Of a DNA stretch of 26,639 bases, positions 14,572 to 23,532 are shown one piece after another. The stretch is taken from contig JBAZJT010000025.1 in the NCBI GenBank assembly GCA_041651175.1, positions 1 to 26,639 of the forward strand, read 5' to 3'. This stretch comes from Elusimicrobiales bacterium (GTDB lineage: Bacteria; Elusimicrobiota; Elusimicrobia; Elusimicrobiales; Elusimicrobiaceae). The translations under genes and the position numbers were made by a program. A model generated the notes under the pieces. The model had not been told where the DNA came from. It ran no database searches and was given only the letters and a program-made list of their open reading frames with translations. Numbering within the stretch: the first letter of the stretch is position 1; every line of letters starts with the position of its first letter.

Positions 14572-15312
14572 ATGCGCGCGCTGCTTGTAAACGACGACGG
14601 CATCCACGCCGAAGGGCTTGCCGCGCTGGAGCGGGCCTTCGGCCCGCGCGCGTCCACCGTGGCGCCGCTTTCCCAGCAGAGCGCCAAAGGCACTTCCATA
14701 ACGCTGCACCGCCCGCTGCGGGTGCATGAGATACACCGCAACGGCGCGCGCCGTTTTGCCGTGGACGGCACTCCGGCGGATTGCGTCAAGATGGGCATTA
14801 CCAGGCTTTCCCGCCTCAGGCCGGACATTGTGATCTCCGGCGTGAATCCGGGCGCGAATGTGGGCATCAACCTGCTGGCTTCCGGCACCGTTTCCGCCGC
14901 GATGGAGGCTTTCGCCATGGGCATCCCGGCGATAGCGGTTTCCATAGACGGTTTCACCGGCCTGCATTACGATTATGCCGCGCAGATTGCGCTGCGGCTG
15001 GCCAAAGCCGTCCTGGCGGCGAAAAAGCTGCTGCTGCTCAATGCGAACATCCCCAACCTGCCGCCGCGCCGGATAAAGGGCCTGCGCGCGACAGTGATGG
15101 GCAGCTCCCGATTCTCGGAATTCTACCGCCGCCGCACCGACCCGCGCCGCAACAGTTACTACTGGCTGGACGGCGAGCTTGCCGATCTTGCCCCCAATCC
15201 GAAATCCGATTATGCCGCGCTGAAGGCCGGATACGTTTCCGTAACCCCGCTGCGGCTGGACCTGACCGACGAAAAGCTGCTTCCCCGCTGCGCCGCGCTG
15301 CTAACCCGGTAA
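14572..15312 (+). CDS. surE: 5'/3'-nucleotidase SurE
   Basis: This 246-residue metal-dependent phosphatase acts on nucleoside monophosphates and often on short polyphosphate in the cytoplasm. The N-terminus MRALLVNDDGIHAEG supplies the metal-binding N7, D8 and D9. Further family motifs are APLSQQSAKGTSITLH, VDGTPADCVK and the long SGVNPGANVGINLLASGTVS stretch. In the usual SAALEG motif the last residue is changed (SAAMEA). The ATG at 14572 is chosen because it sits directly on the conserved start of the fold. No Shine-Dalgarno sequence is visible in front of it, so translation may depend on a weak or unusual initiation. The C-terminal arm (about 170-246) is shorter than in long SurE proteins. 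Confidence 0.9.
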   Translation: MRALLVNDDGIHAEGLAALERAFGPRASTVAPLSQQSAKGTSITLHRPLRVHEIHRNGARRFAVDGTPADCVKMGITRLSRLRPDIVISGVNPGANVGINLLASGTVSAAMEAFAMGIPAIAVSIDGFTGLHYDYAAQIALRLAKAVLAAKKLLLLNANIPNLPPRRIKGLRATVMGSSRFSEFYRRRTDPRRNSYYWLDGELADLAPNPKSDYAALKAGYVSVTPLRLDLTDEKLLPRCAALLTR

Positions 15313-15356
15313 ACCAAGATTCTATTCTTTCCGCCCGGCGGACTCGCCAATTATGG

Positions 15357-15362
15357 TAGAAT
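15357..15362 (+). promoter_or_regulatory. Candidate -10 box of the transketolase-like gene
   Basis: TAGAAT in the context GGTAGAATA, the same nonamer that precedes wbpA. No -35 match is present at 17 bp (CCCGGC). Transcription would start near 15369, at the foot of the hairpin described next. Confidence 0.4.
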
Positions 15363-15366
15363 AAAG

Positions 15367-15412
15367 CAGCGCGGCGGGCGCTGCGGATACGCGGCGTCCG
15401 CGCTGATTTTTT
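15367..15412 (+). terminator. Terminator-like hairpin with T6 tract, in the leader of the transketolase-like gene
   Basis: CAGCGCGG (15367-15374) pairs with CCGCGCTG (15398-15405), with further GC pairing inside, followed directly by ATTTTTT. It is either the surE terminator or, because a candidate -10 box lies just upstream, an attenuator in the next gene's leader. The ribosome binding site (GAGGGAGA) and ATG follow 10-25 bp downstream. Confidence 0.55.
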
Positions 15413-15436
15413 GCTTTCGCCGAGGGAGAACTGAAA

Positions 15437-17815
15437 ATGTCCACCGTTTTCGCCGGAACAAAGCCATCCGAGTTTGCGCTTTCGCCGCGCCGGGCCGGAT
15501 TTTACGACATTTCCGACGCGATAATGAAATCCTCCTACCGGCTGCCGCCGGGCGACCTGGAATTTTACGAATCCGTGGATGTGGCCTACCGCGCAATATG
15601 CGCCATTCTCTACAACTATGTCCCGCTATCGGGGCATCCGGGCGGCAGCATCTCATCCGGCAGAATCGCGCAAACGCTTGTGTTTGACGGCATGGACTAC
15701 GATTTTTCCGACCCGGACCGCCCCGACGCCGACCTTATTTCCTACGCCGCCGGACACAAGGCGCTGGGGCTTTACGCGCTGTGGGCGCTGCGCAACGAGC
15801 TGGCCCGCATAGGCGACAAAACGCTTCTGCCCGCTGAAAAACATCAGCTCCGGCTTGAGGATTTGATTGGTTTCCGCCGCAATCCCGCGGCGGGGACGCC
15901 GCTTTTCAAACAGTTCAATTCCAAGCCGCTGGACGGGCATCCCACCCCGGTTACGCCATTCATAAAGCTGGCGACCGGGGCGAGCGGGGTGGGCGTCGGC
16001 TCGTCGCTGGGGCTGGCACTGGGCGCGGCGGACATATACCGCGCGGCGGCGCCGCGCGTGCACATCATAGAAGGCGAGGGCGGCATGACCGCGGGCCGCG
16101 CGCACGAGGCCTTCGCCTGCGCCGCCACGACACAGCTTAAAAACGCGGTGCTGCATGTGGACTGGAATCAGGCCTCCATAGATTCCGAGCAGGTCTGCCC
16201 CGAAAACGGCAGGCCCGGCGATTACGTGCAGTGGACCCCCGCAGAGCTGCTCTACACCCACGACTGGAACGTTGTTTCCGTCCCCAATGGCCACGATTTC
16301 TTTCAGATACAGGCGGCGCAGCGGCTGGCCGCAGGGATGGACAACAGCCAGCCCACCGCCATAGTCTACCGCACCGTCAAAGGCTGGCGCTACGGCATAC
16401 AGGGCCGAGCGGCGCACGGCGCGGGACACAAGTTCGCCTCGGACGGGTTTTACGCCGCGCTGGACGAGTTCCAGAAGTATTACAAGACGGAACTGCCCCG
16501 CTTCTGCGGCGAGCCGTCGCCCGAGGGTCTGGAAAAATGCTTCTGGAACACGTTGTCGGCCATACGCAAAACTCTGGAATCAAGGACGGATTTGTGCCGG
16601 CTGGCGGCGCAGAAATTGCAGCAGTCCCGACGGCGGCTGGACGCCGCCGCGCGCAGGCCGCGCGCGGACGCGCCGGACCTGTCCAAGCTCTACGGCGGGA
16701 AACTCACGCCGGAAACAAGGCCCGCTTCGCTAAAACTGGAGCCGGGCAAGCCGTATACCCTGCGCGCCGAGCTTGCCGCATGCCTGGGCTTTATAAACCG
16801 GGAGACGGGCGGCGCGCTGCTGGCCGCCTCGGCGGACCTGGCAGGCTCCACCAGCATAAGCGACGCGGTGAAGGATTTCCCGGCGGGGTTTTTCAACTGC
16901 GTCTCCAACAGGGACTCGCGGCTGGTTCCCGTGGGCGGCATTTGCGAGGACGCCATGGGCGCAGTGATGGGCGGCGTCTCCAGCTACGGGCGGCATATCG
17001 GAATCTCGTCCTCCTATGCGGCGTTCATCGCCGCGCTGGAGCATGTGCCGGCCCGGCTGCACGCAATAGCCCAGCAGGCGGAAAATTCGCGCGGCCTGCC
17101 GCGCAAAACCTTCATAATGGTAAACGCCCATTCCGGCGCAAAAACAGGCGAGGACGGCCCCACCCATGCCGACCCGCAGGCGCTTCAGCTTTTGCAGGAA
17201 AATTTCCCCAAAGGCGCGCTGATAACCCTCACCCCGTGGGAGCAGGGCGAAATCTGGCCGCTGCTGGCGCATTCGCTGCTGCTGAGGCCGGCGGTAATCG
17301 CCCCCTTTGTCACCCGGCCCGCCGAAATAATGCCGGACCGCGCCGCGCTGGGCATGCCGCCGGCGCAGGCTTCGGTCAAGGGAATATACGCGCTGCACAA
17401 GGCCGAAAAAGCGGAAGGGACCGTAGTTCTTCAGGGCAGCGGCGTAACGCTGGCTTTCGTAAGCAAGGTGCTGCCGGAAATAAAAAAGCGCGGCTACGCG
17501 CTGAATGTGTTCTATGTTTCCAGCGCGGAACTTTTTGACCTGCTGCCGGAGGCGGAAAAAGAGCTGCTCTATCCCGCGGAACTGGCCGGGCAGGCCATGG
17601 GCATAACCGATTTCACGCTGCCGACGATGTACCCCTGGATACGCTCGCGCGAAGGGCTGCGGCACACGCTGCATCCGTTCGCCAAAGGGCATTATCTGGG
17701 CAGCGGCCAGGCGGAAAAAGTGCTTGAGGAAGGCGGGCTGGACGCGGCGGGGCAGCTGGCGGAAGTGCAGTCGTATGTGGAAACCCGGCGCGGCAAAACC
17801 GGCTGCTGGTGCTGA
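15437..17815 (+). CDS. Transketolase-family thiamine-diphosphate enzyme (divergent)
   Basis: This 792-residue, apparently cytoplasmic enzyme has the three-domain order of transketolase, which moves two-carbon ketol units between sugar phosphates. Domain 1 has SGHPGGSISS (H67), AAGHKALGLY and a cofactor motif GEGGMTAGRAHEA with N244 29-30 residues later. The pyrimidine domain has GGICEDAMGAVMGGV, with the activating glutamate where transketolases have RE-x-AMG, and EDGPTHAD (H577). The C-terminal domain begins near KAEGTVVLQGSG. It is about 120-150 residues longer than typical transketolases, and the metal-binding GDG is GEG. A homodimeric pyruvate dehydrogenase-like or other 2-keto-substrate activity is a less likely alternative. 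It ends GKTGCWC. GAGGGAGA lies before the ATG. Confidence 0.82.
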   Translation: MSTVFAGTKPSEFALSPRRAGFYDISDAIMKSSYRLPPGDLEFYESVDVAYRAICAILYNYVPLSGHPGGSISSGRIAQTLVFDGMDYDFSDPDRPDADLISYAAGHKALGLYALWALRNELARIGDKTLLPAEKHQLRLEDLIGFRRNPAAGTPLFKQFNSKPLDGHPTPVTPFIKLATGASGVGVGSSLGLALGAADIYRAAAPRVHIIEGEGGMTAGRAHEAFACAATTQLKNAVLHVDWNQASIDSEQVCPENGRPGDYVQWTPAELLYTHDWNVVSVPNGHDFFQIQAAQRLAAGMDNSQPTAIVYRTVKGWRYGIQGRAAHGAGHKFASDGFYAALDEFQKYYKTELPRFCGEPSPEGLEKCFWNTLSAIRKTLESRTDLCRLAAQKLQQSRRRLDAAARRPRADAPDLSKLYGGKLTPETRPASLKLEPGKPYTLRAELAACLGFINRETGGALLAASADLAGSTSISDAVKDFPAGFFNCVSNRDSRLVPVGGICEDAMGAVMGGVSSYGRHIGISSSYAAFIAALEHVPARLHAIAQQAENSRGLPRKTFIMVNAHSGAKTGEDGPTHADPQALQLLQENFPKGALITLTPWEQGEIWPLLAHSLLLRPAVIAPFVTRPAEIMPDRAALGMPPAQASVKGIYALHKAEKAEGTVVLQGSGVTLAFVSKVLPEIKKRGYALNVFYVSSAELFDLLPEAEKELLYPAELAGQAMGITDFTLPTMYPWIRSREGLRHTLHPFAKGHYLGSGQAEKVLEEGGLDAAGQLAEVQSYVETRRGKTGCWC

Positions 17816-17845
17816 ATTTGTTTATATCCTTAAGGAGGCTAAGAC

Positions 17846-18319
17846 ATGGGCGCAGCTCTTAAAGCCAGAAGAATACCGGCGGTGCCGGAAAGACCGTATC
17901 TGACGGGCAGGACATATATATTCAGGCTGGAAAAAGGGGACGATTTGCTGGCATCGCTTCAGGATTTCTGCCACGACAACCAGATTAAATGCGGCATTAT
18001 CTCCGGCTTCGGCGCGGTTGACTGCGCCACTTTCAGCTATTACGACCAGAAAAAGCGCAGGTACAACAAGTTCACGCTCAATCAGGAGATGGAAATCCTC
18101 AACCTCACCGGCAATATCAGCCTCATGGAGGAAAAGCCGATGGTGCACGCGCATATCGCGCTCGCCGACGGCGACGGCAAGGCCTGCGGCGGACACCTGA
18201 TGGCGGGGACCCGCGTTTTCGCCTGCGAGGTTTTCGTGCAGGAGCTTGTCGGCTCCCCCAAGATGAGGAAGGCAGACAAGGACACCGGCCTGCCCATCTG
18301 GACAAACGTAAGGGAATAG
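17846..18319 (+). CDS. Stand-alone PPC domain (DUF296) protein
   Basis: This 157-residue protein is essentially one PPC/PCC domain. It has GRTYIFRLEKGDDLLASL, then CGIISGFGAVDCATFSYYD, the metal- or ligand-site segment VHAHIALADGDGKACGGHLM, and the closing strand ACEVFVQEL. In bacteria such proteins are small trimers of unclear role, often suggested to be DNA- or ligand-binding; in plants the domain is joined to AT-hooks. The first 18 residues are basic and have no AT-hook. A strong AAGGAGG precedes the ATG. The gene lies 30 bp after the transketolase-like gene and 1 bp before era, so it is probably translated together with era. Confidence 0.85.
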   Translation: MGAALKARRIPAVPERPYLTGRTYIFRLEKGDDLLASLQDFCHDNQIKCGIISGFGAVDCATFSYYDQKKRRYNKFTLNQEMEILNLTGNISLMEEKPMVHAHIALADGDGKACGGHLMAGTRVFACEVFVQELVGSPKMRKADKDTGLPIWTNVRE

Positions 18320-18320
18320 C

Positions 18321-19211
18321 TTGAACGGCTTCCGTTCCGGGTTTGCGGTGATAGCCGGCGCGCCAAACGCCGGCAAATCCACCCTTCTTAACAGGCTGGC
18401 GGGCGGGGACTTGTCCATTATCTCGCCCAAGCCGCAGACCACGCGCGAAAATATCGCCGCCGTCAGGAACGGGAAGAATTACCAGCTTGTGCTGGTTGAC
18501 ACGCCCGGCTTCCTGCGCCCCGCCTACAAATTGCAGGACACCATGCTCCACGGCATAAAGCGCGCGCTGCGCGAAGACGCCGACATCGTGTGTTTTATGG
18601 CGGAGCCGCGCCCCCCCGGCCCCAAGGAAAAGGAGCTGGCCGCGCTGGTAAAGACTCTGGCCGTGCCGGTGTTTCTGGCGGTGAACAAGACCGACACGGT
18701 TTCCCCCGCCCAGGCGAAAACCGCCGCCGCCGAATACGAAAAGCTGCTTTCCCCCGCTGCAACCCATCTTATTTCCGCCCGGCGCGGCGATGGCGTGTCC
18801 GCCCTGGAGGCTGCGCTGGCCGCCGCGCTGCCCGAAGGCGAGCCGTATTTCCCGCCGGGGCAGTGGACCGACCGCTGGGAGCGTTTCTTCGCCGCCGAAT
18901 TCGCGCGCGAGCAGATTTTCAGGCTCTACGGCGAGGAAATCCCCTACGCCTGCGCCGCCGTTACGGAAAGTTTCGCGGAAAACGCCAAGCCGCCCGACGT
19001 GGCGCGCATAGCCGTCTATGTTGAGAAGGAATCGCAGAAACCGATAATAATAGGCAAAGGCGGCGCGATGATAAAGCGGCTGCGCGAGGGCGCGCAGAAG
19101 CGGCTGGAAAACTTTCTGGGCCGGCCCGTGCGCGTTGAAATCACCGTCAAGGTCGCCAAAAACTGGCGCGCAGACCCTGTAAAAATAAAACAATTCTACG
19201 GCGAGCGATAA
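18321..19211 (+). CDS. era: GTPase Era, ribosome biogenesis
   Basis: This 296-residue GTPase binds the 3' end of 16S rRNA and helps mature the small ribosomal subunit. GTPase motifs are G1 GAPNAGKST (13-21), G2 in PQTTRENI, G3 DTPG, G4 NKTD and G5 SARRGDG. The C-terminal KH domain carries the RNA-binding loop IIIGKGGAMIKRL. Length is normal. The start is a TTG at 18321, one base after the stop of the PPC gene. AGGGA lies 5 bp upstream, and no ATG or GTG precedes the G1 loop in a usable place, so the TTG is well supported. The 3' end has no hairpin. Confidence 0.95.
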   Translation: MNGFRSGFAVIAGAPNAGKSTLLNRLAGGDLSIISPKPQTTRENIAAVRNGKNYQLVLVDTPGFLRPAYKLQDTMLHGIKRALREDADIVCFMAEPRPPGPKEKELAALVKTLAVPVFLAVNKTDTVSPAQAKTAAAEYEKLLSPAATHLISARRGDGVSALEAALAAALPEGEPYFPPGQWTDRWERFFAAEFAREQIFRLYGEEIPYACAAVTESFAENAKPPDVARIAVYVEKESQKPIIIGKGGAMIKRLREGAQKRLENFLGRPVRVEITVKVAKNWRADPVKIKQFYGER

Positions 19212-19259
19212 ATTTTTCCGCAACCCTTTCTGTCTGATTCGCGTAATCCTTGGTGAGCG

Positions 19260-20540
19260 ATGAATAAAATTACAGCATTCTTTATTATTTACGCTGCCGC
19301 AGGCCCGGTTTTTGCGCAGACCGCGCCGGAGATTCCGGTCTCCTCCGCGCCGGTTTTAAGCTGGAACGAGGCGGTGGAGCTTTTCCGCGCCAACAGCCAT
19401 CAGCTTAAATCCTCTTACTCCGATGTCGTTTCCGCGCTGGCCGCCTATAACGGCAGCTACAGCGCATTTCTGCCGAACCTGTCCGCCTCCGGCGGCTACA
19501 ACCGATACAACAGCACGGTGTCCAGCCTGTTAAACGCATACAATAGCTTTGACTATCAACTGACCGCCGCCGTCCCGCTTTTTGCCGGCGGCAGCAACGT
19601 GGCCGGAATGCGCAAGGCCAGGGCGCAGTTCGGGCAGGCCCAGGCCAGAAACCGGCAGGCGCAGGCAGACGCATTCCGCGAGCTTGGCAGCGCATACGCC
19701 CAGCTTCTCTACGCGCAAAACGGCATAGAGCTGGCCGACGAAATCATCGCCCGGCGCGAGGAAAATCTGAAGCTTATCCGGCTGCGCTACGCCGCCGGGC
19801 GGGAGAGCAGCGTCTCCGTGCTGGAGTCGGAGGCTTTGCTGAGCGGCCTGCGCTGGGAGCGCGAAAGCGCGGTTTACCAATGGCGGCTGGCCCAGCGCGC
19901 GCTAAACGCCGCGACGGGGCGGCGGCTCTCCGAAGAAGTCCGCGCGGGCGCGCTGCCGGATATTCCCGCGCCGCCCGAAAATATCGACGGACTTGCGGCG
20001 GAACTGGACAGCCATCCCGCGCTTGAATCGCAATCCCGCGCGGTCAAGGCGCTTGAGGAAAATCTGGTCCAGGCAAAAAGCTCGCTGTACCCGTCGGGAA
20101 ATCTGAGCGGCTCCTTCGCCCGTTCGGACACGATATTTCCGCCGCTGGACAACACCTGGTCCCTGGGAATCAATTTCAACTGGGACATTTATTCCGGCGG
20201 AAAAACGCGAGAGGGCATGCGCTCCGCGCAGGCGCAGATCGACGGCGCAAAAGAGTCCTATCTCAAGCTCAAGGACGATGTGTTTGTGGCGGTTGAAAAC
20301 GCCTGGTTCAACTGGCGGGAGAGCTTGGCCCATATCGCCGCGCTGGACGATAATTTCAAGGCCGTGCGGGCGCGGCTGTGGCTGCTGCGCAAGCAGTACG
20401 CCGCGGGAACCGCCTCGTTTTTCGAGTTGCGCGACGCGGAGGAACGGCTAACCTCCGCGCAGAAACAGCAGTTGGCCGCCGCGCGGGATTTATTTATAGC
20501 CTACGCCGGATTTGAGAAAGCGATGGGGAGGCCGCAATGA
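19260..20540 (+). CDS. TolC-family outer-membrane efflux protein
   Basis: This 426-residue protein has a signal peptide at residues 1-19 (FFIIYAAAGPVFA). Two outer-membrane efflux repeats follow, starting near LSWNEAVELFRANS and SHPALESQSRAVKALEEN. Each has the long helical segments and beta-barrel strands (FDYQLTAAVPLFAGG, WSLGINFNWDIYSGG) of TolC-type trimeric channels. The repeated motif ending in sGgktreg / aGgsnvag is typical. It should span the outer membrane and periplasm as the exit duct for the pump encoded just downstream. It overlaps the adaptor gene by ATGA, and the three genes form one operon. GGTGAG is a weak ribosome binding site. Confidence 0.92.
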   Translation: MNKITAFFIIYAAAGPVFAQTAPEIPVSSAPVLSWNEAVELFRANSHQLKSSYSDVVSALAAYNGSYSAFLPNLSASGGYNRYNSTVSSLLNAYNSFDYQLTAAVPLFAGGSNVAGMRKARAQFGQAQARNRQAQADAFRELGSAYAQLLYAQNGIELADEIIARREENLKLIRLRYAAGRESSVSVLESEALLSGLRWERESAVYQWRLAQRALNAATGRRLSEEVRAGALPDIPAPPENIDGLAAELDSHPALESQSRAVKALEENLVQAKSSLYPSGNLSGSFARSDTIFPPLDNTWSLGINFNWDIYSGGKTREGMRSAQAQIDGAKESYLKLKDDVFVAVENAWFNWRESLAHIAALDDNFKAVRARLWLLRKQYAAGTASFFELRDAEERLTSAQKQQLAAARDLFIAYAGFEKAMGRPQ

Positions 20541-21493
20541 AAGGAAACGTTTTCAGAATGAAGCGCGCGTGGTTTGCGCTGACTGCGCTTTTTATTCTCG
20601 CCTGCTGGGGAGGCGCGCGCCTGCTTAAAGCCAGAAACGAACTTGCTAAAATCCGGTCGCTGCTGCCGGTTGCCGTCCTGAAAGGCGATTTCACGATGAA
20701 GGTGCAGGCCACCGGCGCGGTTGACCCGGAAAACCGGGTGCCGCTGGCTCCGTCGGTAGGCGGGCGGCTGGAGGAGATTTTTGTAAAGGAGGGCGACCCC
20801 GTAAAAAAAGGCCAGCTTATCGCCAAAATCAGCTCAAGCGAGCGGGTCGCGCTTCTGGACAGCGTCGCGCTGGACAGTTCCAAGTCCGAGGAAATGGCCA
20901 TAGTCCGCGATGCCTACACGTTGATGCCGCTGGTCTCTCCCATAGACGGCGAAATCATAAAGCGCGCGGCGGAGCCGGGCCAGACGGTCAGCCCCGGAAA
21001 GGAAATAGTGGTCATCTCCGACAGGCTTATTATCAAAACCGCCGTGGACGAGACCGATATAGGCGGCGTCCGCGAAGGCCAGAAGGCGGAATTTTATCTT
21101 GACGCTTTTCAAAAACAAAGGCATGAGGGCGCCGTGGTGGCCGTCTCGCGCGATTCAACCAAAAAGGAAGGCGTCAACGTCTACGAAGTGAAGGTGCTGC
21201 CTTCCAAACCCATCGCCGCGCTGCGCTCCGGCATGACGGCGGATGTTTATATCCTGACCGGCGTCAAAAAAAACACGCTTTATCTGCCCAAAAGGGCGAT
21301 AGTTTACAAGGACGGCGAGAGTTTCGTAACCGTAAAAGCGCCGGACGGAAAAAAATCAAAAGAGCAAAAAGTGCAGACCGGCAAGGCCAACGAAAAAAGC
21401 ATAGAAATACTTTCAGGGATTTCCGCCGGCGAGACCGTGCTTTATTCCTCTGACACCATAAAGCCCGAATCCATGGCGATAGATTTCAACTGA
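20537..21493 (+). CDS. macA: Periplasmic adaptor (MacA/HlyD family) lacking a long alpha-hairpin
   Basis: This 318-residue membrane-fusion protein has an N-terminal membrane anchor (residues about 9-28, WFALTALFILACWGGA). The lipoyl domain is split between GGRLEEIFVKEGDPVKKGQ and MPLVSPIDGEIIKRAAEPGQ. Beta-barrel (VDETDIGGVREGQKAEF) and membrane-proximal domains follow. It should link the inner-membrane ABC transporter at 21493 to the TolC-like channel. The segment between the two lipoyl halves is only about 35 residues, against roughly 80-100 in Escherichia coli MacA, so the coiled-coil hairpin that normally reaches TolC is essentially missing. That accounts for the short overall length. The adaptor's stop codon shares its last base with the MacB-type ATG. 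Confidence 0.88.
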   Translation: MKGNVFRMKRAWFALTALFILACWGGARLLKARNELAKIRSLLPVAVLKGDFTMKVQATGAVDPENRVPLAPSVGGRLEEIFVKEGDPVKKGQLIAKISSSERVALLDSVALDSSKSEEMAIVRDAYTLMPLVSPIDGEIIKRAAEPGQTVSPGKEIVVISDRLIIKTAVDETDIGGVREGQKAEFYLDAFQKQRHEGAVVAVSRDSTKKEGVNVYEVKVLPSKPIAALRSGMTADVYILTGVKKNTLYLPKRAIVYKDGESFVTVKAPDGKKSKEQKVQTGKANEKSIEILSGISAGETVLYSSDTIKPESMAIDFN

Positions 21494-23436
21494 TGAGCCT
21501 GATAGCGCTGCAAAACATCTCGAAAACCTATGCCTCCGGGGCGTCCCGCGTGCAGGCGGTAAAAAACGTCTCGCTGAATATCGAGGCGGGCGAATTCGTT
21601 GCCATAGTAGGCTCTTCCGGCTCGGGCAAGTCGACTTTGCTGCACATAATGGGGTTTTTCGACCGCGCGGACGGCGGGGAATACTTTTTCTCCGGACATC
21701 CGACGGCGAAATTCGGGGAATCCCAATTGGCGGCGGTGCGCAACAGGATGATAGGCTTTGTGTTTCAGTCTTTTCATCTTCTGAGCAGAACGACGGCCAG
21801 CGACAACGTGTCGCTGCCCATGGTTTACGGCGGGGAGGGAAGCCGCGCAGAAAAAGCCGCGCGCTGCCTTGATTTGGTGGGGCTTTCCGACCGCGCAAAA
21901 CACAAGCCCAACGAGCTTTCCGGCGGGCAGTGCCAGCGGGTTGCCATAGCGCGCGCGCTGGTTAACGACCCGCTGATTATTCTTGCCGACGAGCCGACCG
22001 GGAATTTGGACTCCCTTTCCCGCGCGGGCGTGATGGATTTATTCAGGGAACTAAACGGCAAGGGGCTTACCATAGTGATAGTAACCCACGACAGCGAAGT
22101 GGCCGCGCAGACAAACCGCGTCATACACATGAAAGACGGCGAAATAATTTCCGACGAAACCCGCGTACAGGCCAACGCCGCCGCGGTAAAGACGAAGCTG
22201 CCACAAGCGCGATTCGGGTTCAGCCTTGCGGAACTGGGCGAGCAGCTTGCCGTGGCCTTCAAATCCATCTGGCGGCACAAGATGAGAAGCGCGCTGACGG
22301 TCATGGGCATGCTTATCGGCGTGGGCGCGATAATCGCGCTTATGGCAATAAGCGAAGGGTTTGTAAAAGACATCATCTCCGGCGCGGACAAGGACGAGGC
22401 GTCCAGCCTGTGGGTGTATGTCCCCTGGCGGCAGGCCGCGCGGGCGCAGCTTACGGTTGACGACGCCGCGCTGATACGCGACAGTTGCCCCGCCGTAGAC
22501 AAAGTAACGCCGGGCATTAGCGGCTCGGAAATCATCTCTTACGAAAACAAAAAAATCACCGCCCGGATAGACACGGACGACGGCGGCATGGCGGCCAGGA
22601 CCAGAAACAACATTTACTCCGGCAGAAAAGTAACGGGACGGGTCATCTCGCCCGAAGACAACGGCAGCCGGGCGCGGGTCGCGCTGCTTAACGAGACCGC
22701 CGCAAAAAAACTGTTTGAAAAAGGCAATGCCGCAGGCGGCGAAATAAGAATCAAAGGCGTAACATTCGCCGTCATAGGCGTTATGGAGGACCGCAAGAGC
22801 GCGCAGATATTCGGGCAGGGCAATGCGGGCGTCACAATACCCGTTTCCACCGCCATGAAAAGGCTTTTCGGACGCGATAGCATCAATTATATCGAAGCGC
22901 GGGCCGCCAGCCCCGAAACCGCGCAGGAAGCCCGGCGGCAGATAATAACCGCGCTGCGCAAAGCGCACGGCTGGCGCGAGGGCCAGGACGAGAATTACGA
23001 GGTTGAAACCGCCACCGGCCAGATAAACAAATTCAAAAAACTGATGGGGACGCTCTCGCTTGTGGTTTACGGCATAGCCGCCATTTCGCTTCTGGTGGGC
23101 GGGATAGGCATTATGAACATCATGCTGGTCAGCGTAACCGAGCGCACGCGCGAAATCGGGCTCAGAAAAGCGCTCGGCGCAAGAAATTCCGATATATTAA
23201 GCCAGTTCCTGATAGAAGCGGTGGTTTTGTGCATGGGAGGAGGCGTTATCGGTGTGGCGTTCGGGCTTTCGCTGTCGTGGCTGGCGTTTTTCCTGATAAA
23301 AGTAACACCGGCGTTAAGCATGGGCGCGATAGCGTTCGCTTTCTGCTCTTCCTGCACCATAGGCATAACATTCGGGTTCTGGCCCGCTTTGCAGGCCGCG
23401 CGGTTAAACCCGATAGAAGCCCTGCGCGCGGAGTAA
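21493..23436 (+). CDS. macB: MacB-type ABC transporter (ATPase fused to FtsX-like permease)
   Basis: This 647-residue inner-membrane protein is the ATP-driven part of a tripartite pump for macrolides, peptides, lipopeptides or toxins; the substrate cannot be told from sequence. The ATPase domain has Walker A GSSGSGKST (K46), signature LSGGQCQRVAIARA, Walker B LIILADEPTGNLD and the His switch THD. Membrane helices lie at about 268-288, 521-546, 571-592 and 608-630. A large periplasmic domain of MacB type sits between the first two. The conserved ERTREIGLRKALGARNSDI coupling segment follows helix 2. The protein ends LNPIEALRAE, the standard MacB/FtsX C-terminus. The gene overlaps the adaptor by one base. 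Confidence 0.93.
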   Translation: MSLIALQNISKTYASGASRVQAVKNVSLNIEAGEFVAIVGSSGSGKSTLLHIMGFFDRADGGEYFFSGHPTAKFGESQLAAVRNRMIGFVFQSFHLLSRTTASDNVSLPMVYGGEGSRAEKAARCLDLVGLSDRAKHKPNELSGGQCQRVAIARALVNDPLIILADEPTGNLDSLSRAGVMDLFRELNGKGLTIVIVTHDSEVAAQTNRVIHMKDGEIISDETRVQANAAAVKTKLPQARFGFSLAELGEQLAVAFKSIWRHKMRSALTVMGMLIGVGAIIALMAISEGFVKDIISGADKDEASSLWVYVPWRQAARAQLTVDDAALIRDSCPAVDKVTPGISGSEIISYENKKITARIDTDDGGMAARTRNNIYSGRKVTGRVISPEDNGSRARVALLNETAAKKLFEKGNAAGGEIRIKGVTFAVIGVMEDRKSAQIFGQGNAGVTIPVSTAMKRLFGRDSINYIEARAASPETAQEARRQIITALRKAHGWREGQDENYEVETATGQINKFKKLMGTLSLVVYGIAAISLLVGGIGIMNIMLVSVTERTREIGLRKALGARNSDILSQFLIEAVVLCMGGGVIGVAFGLSLSWLAFFLIKVTPALSMGAIAFAFCSSCTIGITFGFWPALQAARLNPIEALRAE

Positions 23437-23532
23437 CCAACCCGGAAATTGAAACCGGACAGCGGAATTCGGCGGCAACTGCGGAAACAGTCCGCCGTCC
23501 CGGTTTTCGCTGCCGGCTGCGCTTGCCGTGTA

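Noticed and set aside
16231..17538. Second plus-strand frame of about 435 codons inside the transketolase-like gene
   Set aside because: Composition is Arg/Gly/Ala-rich as expected for a shifted frame, and it lacks a start signal.
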